Source: Helichrysum umbraculigerum
Lineage: Eukaryota > Streptophyta > Magnoliopsida > Asterales > Asteraceae
DNA: 64,000 nucleotides
Assembly: GCA_949592205.1 (NCBI GenBank)
Contig: CATIUR010000005.1
Location: 89,024,777-89,088,776 of the forward strand
Reading direction: 5' to 3'
Below the pieces are notes generated by a model. The model was given only the letters and a program-made list of their open reading frames with translations, was not told where the DNA came from and did no database searches. Made by a program: the position numbers and the translations under genes. Numbering within the stretch: position 1 is the first letter of the stretch; each line of letters starts with the position of its first letter. This document shows, one piece after another, positions 32,527 to 43,619 of this stretch.

Positions 32527-35488
32527 TGTAACACCCTCGAATTTCAGTTTGCGGAAGCTGTCGGGTCGGGTGTTACTAAATCAAATATCACAGCATAAGA
32601 TACATAATGAACGAATCTAAATGAGACGTTTGAAAATAAGTATACATTTCCCAAAATAGAACGTTTACAACGTTATGAGTTTGACAGTAAATTCCAAATA
32701 CATAATTTGAAAATACAAAAGTAAATGCAGAGTTGTCCCAAATGTTTGAAATAATGCGACTCGAGCTAGCATAATCTTGTAGTAATCCTAATCCTGCTGG
32801 GCACCTGAGAACACATGCTAAAACAGGTCAGCTATAAAGCTGGTGAGTTCATAGGTTTGTTAGTTGAAAACATAAAGTATAAATTTTGTATATTTTGAGA
32901 AGTTGTTCAGAATCCACGATTCTGATTTGTAGCAAATTGTAGATGTAATTACCAATGTGTAATTCGAAAGTTTAGGTATCTAATACCTAATCAATTGTAG
33001 TCCGTACCTAAGTACACAATAATTGAGGCATACCGAGCCTGAATACCTATCTGGTATGAGTAAGTGTATAACGGGAGGCAATACCTGCCTAAGTTGTAAC
33101 CAAATAACTGTATGACCACGTCATATGATAGTAAGTAACTGTAGTCCCGCAGAACTATGATTTAATATATGAGGTGTTGCATCCATCAACAAATGATTAT
33201 AGATCCGCAGATCTATGTTTGAATGTTTAGCGTGTCCGTTTACCCGATTAGCATAAGCTAACCCGGACATGAATTGAGCTAACGGCCTCGCGTGGCAGCA
33301 CCACCGATCCGTTAACTTATTGTGAATCCCGAGTATAACTCGCTGATCCATTGATTGAAGTTTCGTCCACTACAATACCGTGGTTTCGTTTTGTGCCCAC
33401 TTTACCGTGGCATCGTTTGGTGCCCGCTGCAATACCGCGGCATCGTTTTTGGAATTGCTCGCAGCAATTTGTGATTGAGCCGGCAGTACAACGACATGCC
33501 CGACTAAGTTGTTTGAGAGCCAGCAGTACTCGACATGCCTGACTAAGTAGATCGTATAATAGTATGTAGATATTCATCAGGTGACACCCCCACGGTTGGA
33601 TTACATCCTGGGTCGGGGGACCATCCCTGGTTGGATTACATCCTGAGCCAGAGTCGTCACCAGTTGAGTCGTATGGATATAAGAAGTCTGTACTAACTTG
33701 TGATAATATTGTATACTCCTAGCCTAAAGCCTAGCAAGTATATATAACGGAGTCTTGGGAAAATGTTCACTTAAGTTCAGTTCCCATTCTAAGGATAATG
33801 GAGTGTGTCGACAGTTTTAGTTCTTAAAGAATAACTAAACTTGTAACAGTACAGATGTTATTCAGTGTAGGTAGAACTAACTAGTTCTAATGTATTCAAT
33901 GATATTGTTCCGTGACAATATGGCCAAAAGATTTTGATAACTAAATCAAGTTATGTGTTGGTAATCGTTTTCCAATGACCTAACCGGGTACGATTGTAAC
34001 CTATTTAGGTTAAGTAGTGATATTGTTCTAAAACAATATTGCGGGTGTAATTCCTAAGTATTACACATTTCGTATTACATACAGTAATATAAATAGTTGT
34101 AAATTATAAACGATTGTTAATATGATTTGAATACAGCAATTGAGTATGTGTTTCACCCCGAAAATAGTAAAACAGTTGAAAGAGTGGGGCTATGAAACTC
34201 ACCTGTGAGTTGTTAGCGATACGATGATACGCGAGTCGTCCGAATGGTAACCTTCTAGTGTCCTAAATACGTGAGGTTATATAAGTATGAGACAAATCAG
34301 TTTGTCTAAACGAGTTGTTCATGTATGCATTTGTTGTTGAAGTCTGGGAATGGTGTACGGGGGTCCGGGGGCAGCGCCCCTGGTAGCGGGGTCCAAGGGG
34401 TGGCAACCCCTGGCGGGGTCCAAGGGGCAGAGCCCCTGGCTGGGGTCGAGCTGCCAGTTCAGCTTGGAAAATTTTTATTTCTACTACTTTGCTTTAAAGA
34501 AAATGCATTCGAAATCCAAATTCGGGTAAAATCGAGTGGTAAAATTTGGTTGTCAATACTTAGTGAAAAACATAGGTTTTTAAGGTTCTGCCACGTCAGA
34601 TGCGACGTCAGCTGCAACGTCAGAGGCGACGTAGGGTCTTGCGTCGCTATGTGCGACATTCGCAAGTCAATGCGACGTTATGGGCTACGTCGCTATATGC
34701 GACGTTGAGGTTTTGTGCGACGTTGGCTGCGACGTTAACTGCGACGTCGCAGCACTGTTTTTGGTCCCTGCGACATAACGGACTGATCGCCGGAGTTTGA
34801 GCCGAACACGAGTTTTCCGGCCTCCGTTGAGTCCGATTCTTTTACCCAACCCACAATTAAGTATTTTAAGCTTATCTAAACCGCAAACAAGCAAAATAAC
34901 AAAGTTTTGAGAGATTTCGAGAATTGTCGGAAACTTACAAATCCGCGCGAGGAGAATCCGAAAAGATAGGATTGTAGATCGTTGCGTGGTGATCGTTTTT
35001 CCCTAAAGGAGCTTCGAGATTGGAGGTCGTTTAGTGGTGTTAAATGGCGGATTTAGGTGGCGGTGGTGTGATGTTAGAGAGAGAGAGATGAGAGAAACGT
35101 TAGAAAAGAGAGAGAGAGAGTGAAAGAGGTGGAAATGAGAAAAGGGGGGAGGTTTCCTCCTTTTTGACTGCCTCGGTGGAGACACCGTCTCCCTAATTGC
35201 AGTACAAAATACCCGTGTATTTGTACTCGATCGAAATTTAAAATAGCATTTTAAATTCTAAAATTTATTTATTGTATCTCGAAATGTTTCCTAGTGAAAG
35301 TATTTTGTATGAATACTTTATTGAAAATTTAGTTTTATGTTTGTTCCTGCGTTGTCCCAACTGAATAAAATCGTGTGTTAAACTCAATACGGATGGATTT
35401 TTCGAATGTCTAATATTTTCCCAAACATGTAACATTTATTTGAAGTTTAAATTTGGCGCGAAAGTTGACTTTTTGACCAGGTGTTACA
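32527..35488 (-). repeat. 3' LTR of the TR-GAG element, 2962 bp
   Basis: In plus orientation it reads TGTAACACCC ... GGTGTTACA. It contains GC-rich hairpins (34357-34451, three units) and the TGCGAC array (34592-34752). The frames at 33351, 34325 and similar recur in the other LTR at +6143 and are not genes. Confidence 0.93.
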
Positions 35489-35499
35489 TTCTCCCCCTG
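35489..35499 (-). other. Polypurine tract of the TR-GAG element
   Basis: Read on the minus strand it is an AGGGGGAGAA tract directly before the 3' LTR, preceded by a tttcgggacgaaattt phrase as in the gypsy element. Confidence 0.88.
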
Positions 35500-36054
35500 T
35501 TAAGAAAATTTCGTCCCGAAATTTAAAGTGAGGTCGTGGTCGCGCGTGGTCTGGGGAGCAATGTACGTACGAGATGTTTGCCGAATAGATTGCAACCATA
35601 TGATGTCTATAACGAGGTTGAATAGCAGTCAATCCATGACTGTGTCGCGGTTTATCGTTGTAGTCACATTCTGACCGTATTGTTTGTTTGGAGTATGATT
35701 ATTTTGTGGTTACTCGGTAACCGTTTACGTCGTAGTCTATTCGGGACTAGATGGTTGCCACATAGTGACTGTTTTGTAAGTCGTTATATCAGGGTTGAGC
35801 GATTTATCGTTGGGTCGATTAGTCTACTGAAAGTAAACATTGAGTTTGGTTGGTGAGTGTTTTATCGATTGGTCTGCTGAAAGCAAACTCTGGGTTTTAT
35901 GTGGGCCTAGGTTAACTAGCCCTAAGATGTAATCAACATTAGGTTGATAAAATGATATTGGGGCTAATAAGGGCGCGTTTAACGAATCTAAAATTGAAGG
36001 ATTTTGTTTTCGAGGAGAAGTTGTACTTACATTTTCGTTGGAGATTTATTTGAT

Positions 36055-37026
36055 TTACTCGGAGTCGATTAAGTGAATTTTGCGTCTTTTTGGGCAGTCC
36101 TTCTTGTAATGACCGGGTTCCTTACATTTGAAGCATATCCTTCGAGAGTCGGGATTGGCGGGAACTCTGCAGTCCCGGATTACGTGTCCGTATCGTTGGC
36201 ATCTTTCGCAGGGTAATCCGCATAATCCGTCATGATGACGTTTACAGCCGTGACAAAATGGTTTGTTACCCGCATAGCCTTGTCTTTCGTTGGGTTCGAC
36301 AGCATAGTACCTCAAGGGTTCAGGTTGATTGGTCGGATTGTGACTAGTGATGGAACTTCCATTCCCTTTTTCTTGATTGTTTTCCGTTGCAGTTGTTTCG
36401 CGTCGTTCCCTCTGTGCCATAAGTCTGTGGGCCATACGAATGGCGTCTTTGATAGTAGCGGGTTTAGAGGCGGTGACCATTCCCTCAATTAGTAGCGGGA
36501 GTCCACCGGTGTACCTTGCGATTCGTTGACTTTCAGGGTTTACTATGGTTGGGCACAAGTGTGCTAGCTGTTGGAAACGATTGGTATATGTTTCAATGTC
36601 ATTGTCTTTTACGGTGAGGTGCCAAAGTTCGTCCTCAAGTTTGTGAAGTACTTCGATGGGACAATACTTGTCCTTCATGATTCGTTTCAGGTCTTCCCAC
36701 GGAAGTTCGTGAGCAGTGTCGATTCCTACAGTTCGGGCATGAAAATTCCACCAGGTAGAGGCGTCATCCTGAAGGGTGTATGTGGCGTACAAGACTTTGC
36801 AGTCGTCGGGGCAGTTGCAAACGTGAAATATAGATTCCATTTTCTCGAACCATCGAATTAATCCGACAGCTCCTTCAGTTCCGATGAAGTTTGGTGGCTC
36901 GCACCTCAGGAAATCCCTAAAAGTGCAAGGCTTTACTTGGTTATGAGCAGCTAGAGTCGCAGTCACTGCTTGATTAATGATTTGATCTTGCTCAGCTCGA
37001 GTGAAAGTTGGTCGTTTAGGAGGCAT
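36055..37026 (-). CDS. Gag protein, Ty3/gypsy type, intact and alone
   Basis: This is a capsid/nucleocapsid protein of 323 residues when started at MPPKRPTFTRAEQDQ; an in-frame upstream ATG would add nine residues, but the MPPK start is the one shared with the autonomous-looking element. The capsid region contains GTEGAVGLIRWFEKMES and ETYTNRFQQLAHLCP. Two CX2CX4HX4C zinc knuckles (CERCQRYGHVIRDC and CFKCKEPGHYKKDC) follow CHGCKRHHDGLCG near the C terminus. The frame ends soon after the second knuckle (KRRKIHLIDSE), where protease would normally follow. It would package its RNA in particles; enzymes must come from a partner. No internal stop is present although the element is otherwise stripped, which suggests selection or youth. 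35500-36054, downstream, is non-coding. Confidence 0.92.
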   Translation of the reverse strand: MPPKRPTFTRAEQDQIINQAVTATLAAHNQVKPCTFRDFLRCEPPNFIGTEGAVGLIRWFEKMESIFHVCNCPDDCKVLYATYTLQDDASTWWNFHARTVGIDTAHELPWEDLKRIMKDKYCPIEVLHKLEDELWHLTVKDNDIETYTNRFQQLAHLCPTIVNPESQRIARYTGGLPLLIEGMVTASKPATIKDAIRMAHRLMAQRERRETTATENNQEKGNGSSITSHNPTNQPEPLRYYAVEPNERQGYAGNKPFCHGCKRHHDGLCGLPCERCQRYGHVIRDCRVPANPDSRRICFKCKEPGHYKKDCPKRRKIHLIDSE

Positions 37027-38654
37027 GATTCTTGAACAAGAATGAAATGACAAAGTGTGAGATCTTTAATCAAAGATGATGATTATTAGTGAGTTGGAAT
37101 TTATGATACACAGGATCCTACGATCCTTGACGTTGAAGTTTTTGATATTGTAGGTGGCAGACGTATCTCTGCCCTTTTGTATTGTTGGTACAGCAGTTTA
37201 AGTAACCGTTGTCTAGTTTTCTTTAGTTAAGTTATCATGAATTTCATGTTTTTCGAGTGTTGTGACCAGTTGAGTTGTAGTTTCTAGGTGCGGTCGTACC
37301 ATGACCGAGTTATGTTTTCTATGTAGTCAATCCAAGACTATGTTGTTGTGAGTAGTCCAATGGACTATATCGTAGTACTAGAATATCGTACGGCCATTCA
37401 TGCCTGTGTATGTGACAACTACAGTGTCCTCGGTGGTGTTGAAACAGGGTCCACCAACACAACCCATGTGTGTGGTGACATCATTGTGTATTTATTGATT
37501 AAAGCATTACATGCTTAATTGGTCGTATACACATATATGGTGTATGTAACTATACAAGTATACGTACATAATAAAAGTCAGGTGTGGCACCTCGTGCCCA
37601 GTTAAGTAAGTGTATATGTATATATGTAAGTCGTACATGCAACTATAACAAGTCTACATGCATAATTGAAGTAGCACCTAATGCTATAATGCAGTGCTAT
37701 CAGCACAGTAATTGAAATACTAATGTTTTGTAATTGTAGTACCAAAGTACCATGAAACGCAGCACCACGTGCTGTAATGAAGTGCCCGCGGCATTGAAAT
37801 TGTAGTACCCATGTACTATGAGTGTGGCATCAACATGCCATGATTGTAGTATCGACGTACTGTGAAGGTTGCACTAACGTGCTCAAGTTGTGGTATCAAC
37901 ATACCTTGAAATCGTAGCACTACGTGCCATGTATTGTTTGATTTGTAGCCCCAAGGCGAAAATGTGTTTGAAGTTCGAATTTCTCAGTTGTAGCACAAAG
38001 GCAAAATGTAGGGGTCAAAGTACCGCATGATTGAATTTGTTGATCTACGTGATCAAGTTGTGATTCGAGATAATTTTGTTGTGGACTTAGTCAACACTAA
38101 TCCAATTGTGATCCATATGGTCAAGATTTAAAAGTTGTCAGTTTGTTTTAAGTTTCGTGAAGGTTTAGCATGTGCGGGTTTCCATTCCCATTGATAACGT
38201 TTGTACCTCCTTCCCGAGGCTCAGTGATAAATGTGATATTCTCCTATGCGTGCATATGGAGAAAGGTGTCGAGTCGCGATAGTTAGGAAGACGGCGATGT
38301 GCCTCTTCGCGAGTATGTATTGGTTCAGCGGAATTGATTGTATATATATACTCAATATATATATAAGTACGTAAAATTATTACACATGTAAGGCCTATTC
38401 ATACATACCTACAGTACATATAATAGCCTAGGATGTCTAGCACATAACAAATCAGAGTTAACTACGCATTCCTGGTCCAGTATAACCCCTTTCAGATATC
38501 GCATCATCTTTATTTAATTGTACATAGTTAGCTACGCTATGTTAAATTAAACTCGTATGATGTAATCCCTGAACCAGTCATACCTAACGAGGAATACTGC
38601 CTAACGGTCATAGTCTAGGCCCTCTAAATGCAACCTAGTTCACTATAACCTTAG
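37027..38654 (-). other. Long non-coding leader of the TR-GAG element
   Basis: About 1.6 kb separates the primer site from gag. 37700-37930 contains a loose series of units resembling gtagtaccaangtacnatg and agcaccacgtgct, each with its own short dyad (tagtac/gtacta, agcac/gtgct). No ORF of note; nothing equivalent to the 161-residue ORF of the gypsy element. Confidence 0.6.
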
Positions 38655-38666
38655 GCTCTGATACCA
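38655..38666 (-). other. Primer binding site, initiator tRNA-Met
   Basis: The minus strand reads TGGTATCAGAGC three bases inside the 5' LTR. It is identical to the site at 6073-6084. Confidence 0.93.
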
Positions 38667-38669
38667 ATC

Positions 38670-41630
38670 TGTAACACCCTCGAATTTCGGTTTGCGGAAG
38701 CTGTCGGGTCGGGTGTTACTAAATCAAATATCACAGCATAAGATACATAATGAACGACTCTAAATGAGACGTTTGAAAATAATTATACATTTCCCATAAT
38801 AGAACGTTTACAACGTTATGAGTTTGACAGTAAATTCCAAATACATAATTTGAAAATACAAAAGTAAATGCAGAGTTGTCCCAAATGTTTGAAATAATGC
38901 GACTCGAGCTAGCATAATCTTGTAGTAATCCTAATCCTGCTGGGCACCTGAGAACACATGCTAAAACAGGTCAGCTATAAAGCTGGTGAGTTCATAGGTT
39001 TGTTAGTTGAAAACATAAAGTATAAATTTTGTATATTTTGAGAAGTTGTTCAGAATCCACGATTCTGATTTGTAGCAAATTGTAGATGTAATTACCAATG
39101 TGTAATTCGAAAGTTTAGGTATCTAATACCTAATCAATTGTAGTCCGTACCTAAGTACACAATAATTGAGGCATACCGAGCCTGAATACCTATCTGGTAT
39201 GAGTAAGTGTATAACGGGAGGCAATACCTGCCTAAGTTGTAACCAAATAACTGTATGACCACGTCATATGATAGTAAGTAACTGTAGTCCCGCAGAACTA
39301 TGATTTAATATATGAGGTGTTGCATCCATCAACAAATGATTATAGATCCGCAGATCTATGTTTGAATGTTTAGCGTGTCCGTTTACCCGATTAGCATAAG
39401 CTAACCCGGACATGAATTGAGCTAACGGCCTCGCGTGGCAGCACCACCGATCCGTTAACTTATTGTGAATCCCGAGTATAACTCGCTGATCCATTGATTG
39501 AAGTTTCGTCCACTACAATACCGTGGTTTCGTTTTGTGCCCACTTTACCGTGGCATCGTTTGGTGCCCGCTGCAATACCGCGGCATCGTTTTTGGAATTG
39601 CTCGCAGCAATTTGTGATTGAGCCGGCAGTACAACGACATGCCCGACTAAGTTGTTTGAGAGCCAGCAGTACTCGACATGCCTGACTAAGTAGATCGTAT
39701 AATAGTATGTAGATATTCATCAGGTGACACCCCCACGGTTGGATTACATCCTGGGCCGGGGGACCATCCCTGGTTGGATTACATCCTGAGCCAGAGTCGT
39801 CACCAGTTGAGTCGTATGGATATAAGAAGTCTGTACTAACTTGTGATAATATTGTATACTCCTAGCCTAAAGCCTAGCAAGTATATATAACGGAGTCTTG
39901 GGAAAATGTTCACTTAAGTTCAGTTCCCATTCTAAGGATAATGGAGTGTGTCGACAGTTTTAGTTCTTAAAGAATAACTAAACTTGTAACAGTACAGATG
40001 TTATTCAGTGTAGGTAGAACTAACTAGTTCTAATGTATTCAATGATATTGTTCCGTGACAATATGGCCAAAAGATTTTGATAACTAAATCAAGTTATGTG
40101 TTGGTAATCGTTTTCCAATGACCTAACCGGGTACGATTGTAACCTATTTAGGTTAAGTAGTGATATTGTTCTAAAACAATATTGCGGGTGTAATTCCTAA
40201 GTATTACACATTTCGTATTACATACAGTAATATAAATAGTTGTAAATTATAAACGATTGTTAATATGATTTGAATACAGCAATTGAGTATGTGTTTCACC
40301 CCGAAAATAGTAAAACAGTTGAAAGAGTGGGGCTATGAAACTCACCTGTGAGTTGTTAGCGATACGATGATACGCGAGTCGTCCGAATGGTAACCTTCTA
40401 GTGTCCTAAATACGTGAGGTTATATAAGTATGAGACAAATCAGTTTGTCTAAACGAGTTGTTCATGTATGCATTTGTTGTTGAAGTCTGGGAATGGTGTA
40501 CGGGGATCCGGGGGCAGCGCCCCTGGTAGCGGGGTCCAAGGGGTGGCAACCCCTGGCGGGGTCCAAGGGGCAGAGCCCCTGGCTGGGGTCGAGCTGCCAG
40601 TTCAGCTTGGAAAATTTTTATTTCTACTACTTTGCTTTAAAGAAAATGCATTCGAAATCCAAATTCGGGTAAAATCGAGTGGTAAAATTTGGTTGTCAAT
40701 ACTTAGTGAAAAACATAGGTTTTTAAGGTTCTGCCACGTCAGATGCGACGTCAGCTGCAACGTCAGAGGCGACGTAGGGTCTTGCGTCGCTATGTGCGAC
40801 ATTCGCAAGTCAATGCGACGTTATGGGCTACGTCGCTATATGCGACGTTGAGGTTTTGTGCGACGTTGGCTGCGACGTTAACTGCGACGTCGCAGCACTG
40901 TTTTTGGTCCCTGCGACATAACGGACTGATCGCCGGAGTTTGAGCCGAACACGAGTTTTCCGGCCTCCGTTGAGTCCGATTCTTTTACCCAACCCATAAT
41001 TAAGTATTTTAAGCTTATCTAAACCGCAAACAAGCAAAATAACAAAGTTTTGAGAGATTTCGAGAATTGTCGGAAACTTACAAATCCGCGCGAGGAGAAT
41101 CCGAAAAGATAGGATTGTAGATCGTTGCGTGGTGATCGTTTTTCCCTAAAGGAGCTTCGAGATTGGAGGTCGTTTAGTGGTGTTAAATGGCGGATTTAGG
41201 TGGCGGTGGTGTGATGTTAGAGAGAGAGAGATGAGAGAAACGTTAGAGAAGAGAGAGAGAGTGAAAGAGGTGGAAATGAGAAAAGGGGAGGAGGTTTCCT
41301 CCTTTTTGACTGCCTCGGTGGAGACACCGTCTCCCTAATTGCAGTACAAAATACCCGTGTATTTGTACTCGATCGAAATTTAAAATAGCATTTTAAATTC
41401 TAAAATTTATTTATTGTATCTCGAAATGTTTCCTAGTGAAAGTATTTTGTATGAATACTTTATTGAAAATTTAGTTTTATGTTTGTTCCTGCGTTGTCCC
41501 AACTGAATAAAATCGTGTGTTAAACTCAAAACGGATGGATTTTTCGAATGTCTAATATTTTCCCAAACATGTAACATTTATTTGAAGTTTAAATTTGGCG
41601 CGAAAGTTGACTTTTTGACCAGGTGTTACA
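38670..41630 (-). repeat. 5' LTR of the TR-GAG element, 2961 bp
   Basis: It is colinear with 32527-35488, with scattered substitutions and small indels in the GAGA-rich stretch near 41220-41290. It carries the same GC hairpins (40500-40594) and motif array (40735-40895). Confidence 0.93.
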
Positions 41631-41635
41631 GAGGT

Positions 41636-42360
41636 GCATGAGGGTGCCTACCAAAAATGAAGTGACTCAAAAATCGATAGGTAAGAGGTACCTCCAAAAA
41701 TGGGGATGAGAAACATGTCTCCTAGAAATGAATGGTGCATAGAAAAGTCACTCCAAAAAATGGGATAAGAGGTGACTTCCACAAAAAAATAAAATAGGTA
41801 AGAGAGGAATGTCTCCCAAACAAAAATCTCCCAAACGAAAATAGGTTCTAACTCAATGTGGGTAAAAGATAATAGAAGTTCCTCCCAAACAAATGGGTAA
41901 GAGGTGGAAGAATGCCTAAAAAAAAATGGGTAAGAGAGAGGTACCAAAAATGGTAAAAGAAAAAGTCACAAGTAAAATGGGTAAAAGGTGCTCCGACAAA
42001 TGGGGTAAGAGGAGTGCCTCCCAAAATTGGTTAAGTGCCTCCCAAAATTTTATTAAAATTGGTTAAGTCACAAGTAAAATGGGTAAAAGGTGCTCCGAAA
42101 ATGGGGTAAGAGGAGTACCTCCCAAATTTATTAATGAACGTCATCCTTGGTTTTTTGCCTCCCAAAAATGTGGCTCCCAAAATTGCATAGAAGTGCCTCC
42201 CAAAATGGTGCCTCCCAAATTTTATTAAAATGAAAGTCATCCTAGGTTTTGTGCCTCCGTCTCCCAAATTTTATTAAAATGAGAGTGAAAACGATAAGAA
42301 ATTTAAGAGAAGTGTGCCTCCCAAATTTTATTAAAATGAAAATCATCCTACCATTTCATT
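41636..42360. repeat. Degenerate array of TGCCTCCCAAATTTTATTAAAATG-like units
   Basis: Units such as tgcctcccaaaatttta, ggtaagaggtgcctcc and gtaaaatgggtaaaagg recur irregularly over about 700 bp. A counterpart in inverted orientation (atgggaggcaaataaaat) occupies 46000-46690. The TR-GAG element is inserted inside the first unit (gtaagaggt). Such facing arrays resemble the subterminal repeats of DNA transposons, but no termini were found. Confidence 0.6.
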
Positions 42361-42477
42361 ATATATATATATATAGGTTTTGGTTCAAATAAAAAGAAGC
42401 TTAACGTAAAAAGGGGTAAAAAGCCATGATATAGTGACACGTGTCCCTTACAAATAGCATTCAATTATATTAAATGA

Positions 42478-42478
<1 letters not shown>

Positions 42479-42538
<60 letters not shown>
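42479..42538. repeat. AT dinucleotide microsatellite
   Basis: About 30 TA units. Similar runs are at 42361-42374, 46147-46204 and 46735-46818, all within or next to the CCTCCC/GGGAGG block. Confidence 0.95.
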
Positions 42539-42543
<5 letters not shown>

Positions 42544-43610
42544 AATTCGTGGCTGAAATGTTGGGTATATTTAAATTGGCCTGGAATTGTATCTGGCAAC
42601 ATCTCAAAAAACATAAAGTAACTGTAAGAAAATAAAGTAACTATAAGAAAATAACTGAAACCCTCGTATTTGAAATGTAACTTCTAACACCACTACATGG
42701 ATCGGGTCCATGGTCCACCAACTTACTATTTTGCTATAAAGTGTCAAGATCCTCCAAACATAAGCCTATCATGTAGATGTGAAGTCAATATGAGTACTTG
42801 CATATGGAGAATCACATTAGTTAGTTCACAAAATCATCATAATCAATGTATTTCAAAATTTCAACAATCACACATAAGTGCTGGATTATGTTGAAATAGA
42901 AATATGGTAGCACAATCTCATAGAAAATAAAATGTATACAACTCATATTGTCATGTCTAATACAAGTGAGCATGCTTATGACAACAAAGCAGTTCTTAGG
43001 AATTTGATTTGTAAAAAAAAAAAACAAATAAATAATATAACGCTTTTATATATCTCTCCATTATTCATTTGTGATATATAACCCACAATACAGTTTTTTT
43101 CGTAAAGGCAAAACTACAAGCTTTAAAAAGGGGGCAAAAACAACACTTAAAAAAAACCCACCAAAAAGGTTAGACCAAATGACAGTGACCAAAGACAACA
43201 AAGTCCAAACATAAGAAAACAAGAAAAAACAAAGTCCAAAAGTAAAAAAAATAGAAAAATAGTGACCATTTCCATTTGCATTTCCATTTGCATTTCCATT
43301 TGAAGCAATCCAGAAACACCAAGACCAATGTACATCAGAAGGAATACAGCTGCCAATCTGAACAGGATCACAATTGACAGGAAATTTTCAGCTACTACAA
43401 CGGATTTTTAAATTGGGTCAGGAATTTTATACTGGGCCTGGATTTTTTATATTGGGCCTGTCATATCCAATTTTACGAGAGCCTGGATTTATAATTGTCC
43501 TGGAATTTTACTTATGCCTGTATTTTTAGTATGGTTACCATTTTTATCATAAGGAAATTTTCCGGTTATTTTATATCTATATAGCCTGTTTATTATTTTA
43601 CATGATTTGG
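42539..43610. other. Spacer left of the RPA-like gene
   Basis: No gene is recognised. 43265-43304 is a tttccatttgca triplication. 43395-43520 repeats cctgga/gggcctg with attttat phrases. aattcgtggctgaaatgttgggtatattt at 42545 recurs, altered, at about 46700 in the same orientation, again next to an AT run. Confidence 0.5.
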
Positions 43611-43619
43611 CTTGTCAAT

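Larger units (their letters stand above)
32527..41630 (-). mobile_element. Gag-only LTR retrotransposon (TR-GAG type), non-autonomous
   Basis: Two LTRs (32527-35488 and 38670-41630) enclose 3181 bp and are flanked by the 5-bp duplication GAGGT (32522-32526 and 41631-41635). The element reads on the minus strand: primer site next to the right LTR, gag (36055-37026), polypurine tract next to the left LTR. No protease, reverse transcriptase or integrase is present. Terminal-repeat elements encoding only Gag have been described in plants as TR-GAG. About ten LTR-LTR differences seen by eye suggest a recent but older insertion than 3565-14131. Its LTR modules, MPPK gag start and pre-PPT phrase match that gypsy element, a plausible source of enzymes. 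Confidence 0.92.

Noticed and set aside
33121..34894. Open frames in the TR-GAG LTRs, repeated at 39264-41037
   Set aside because: These are LTR sequence; the apparent proteins follow CG-rich repeats and hairpins.
41648..42267. Minus-strand frames through the CCTCCC array
   Set aside because: Repetitive non-coding units without conserved protein features.
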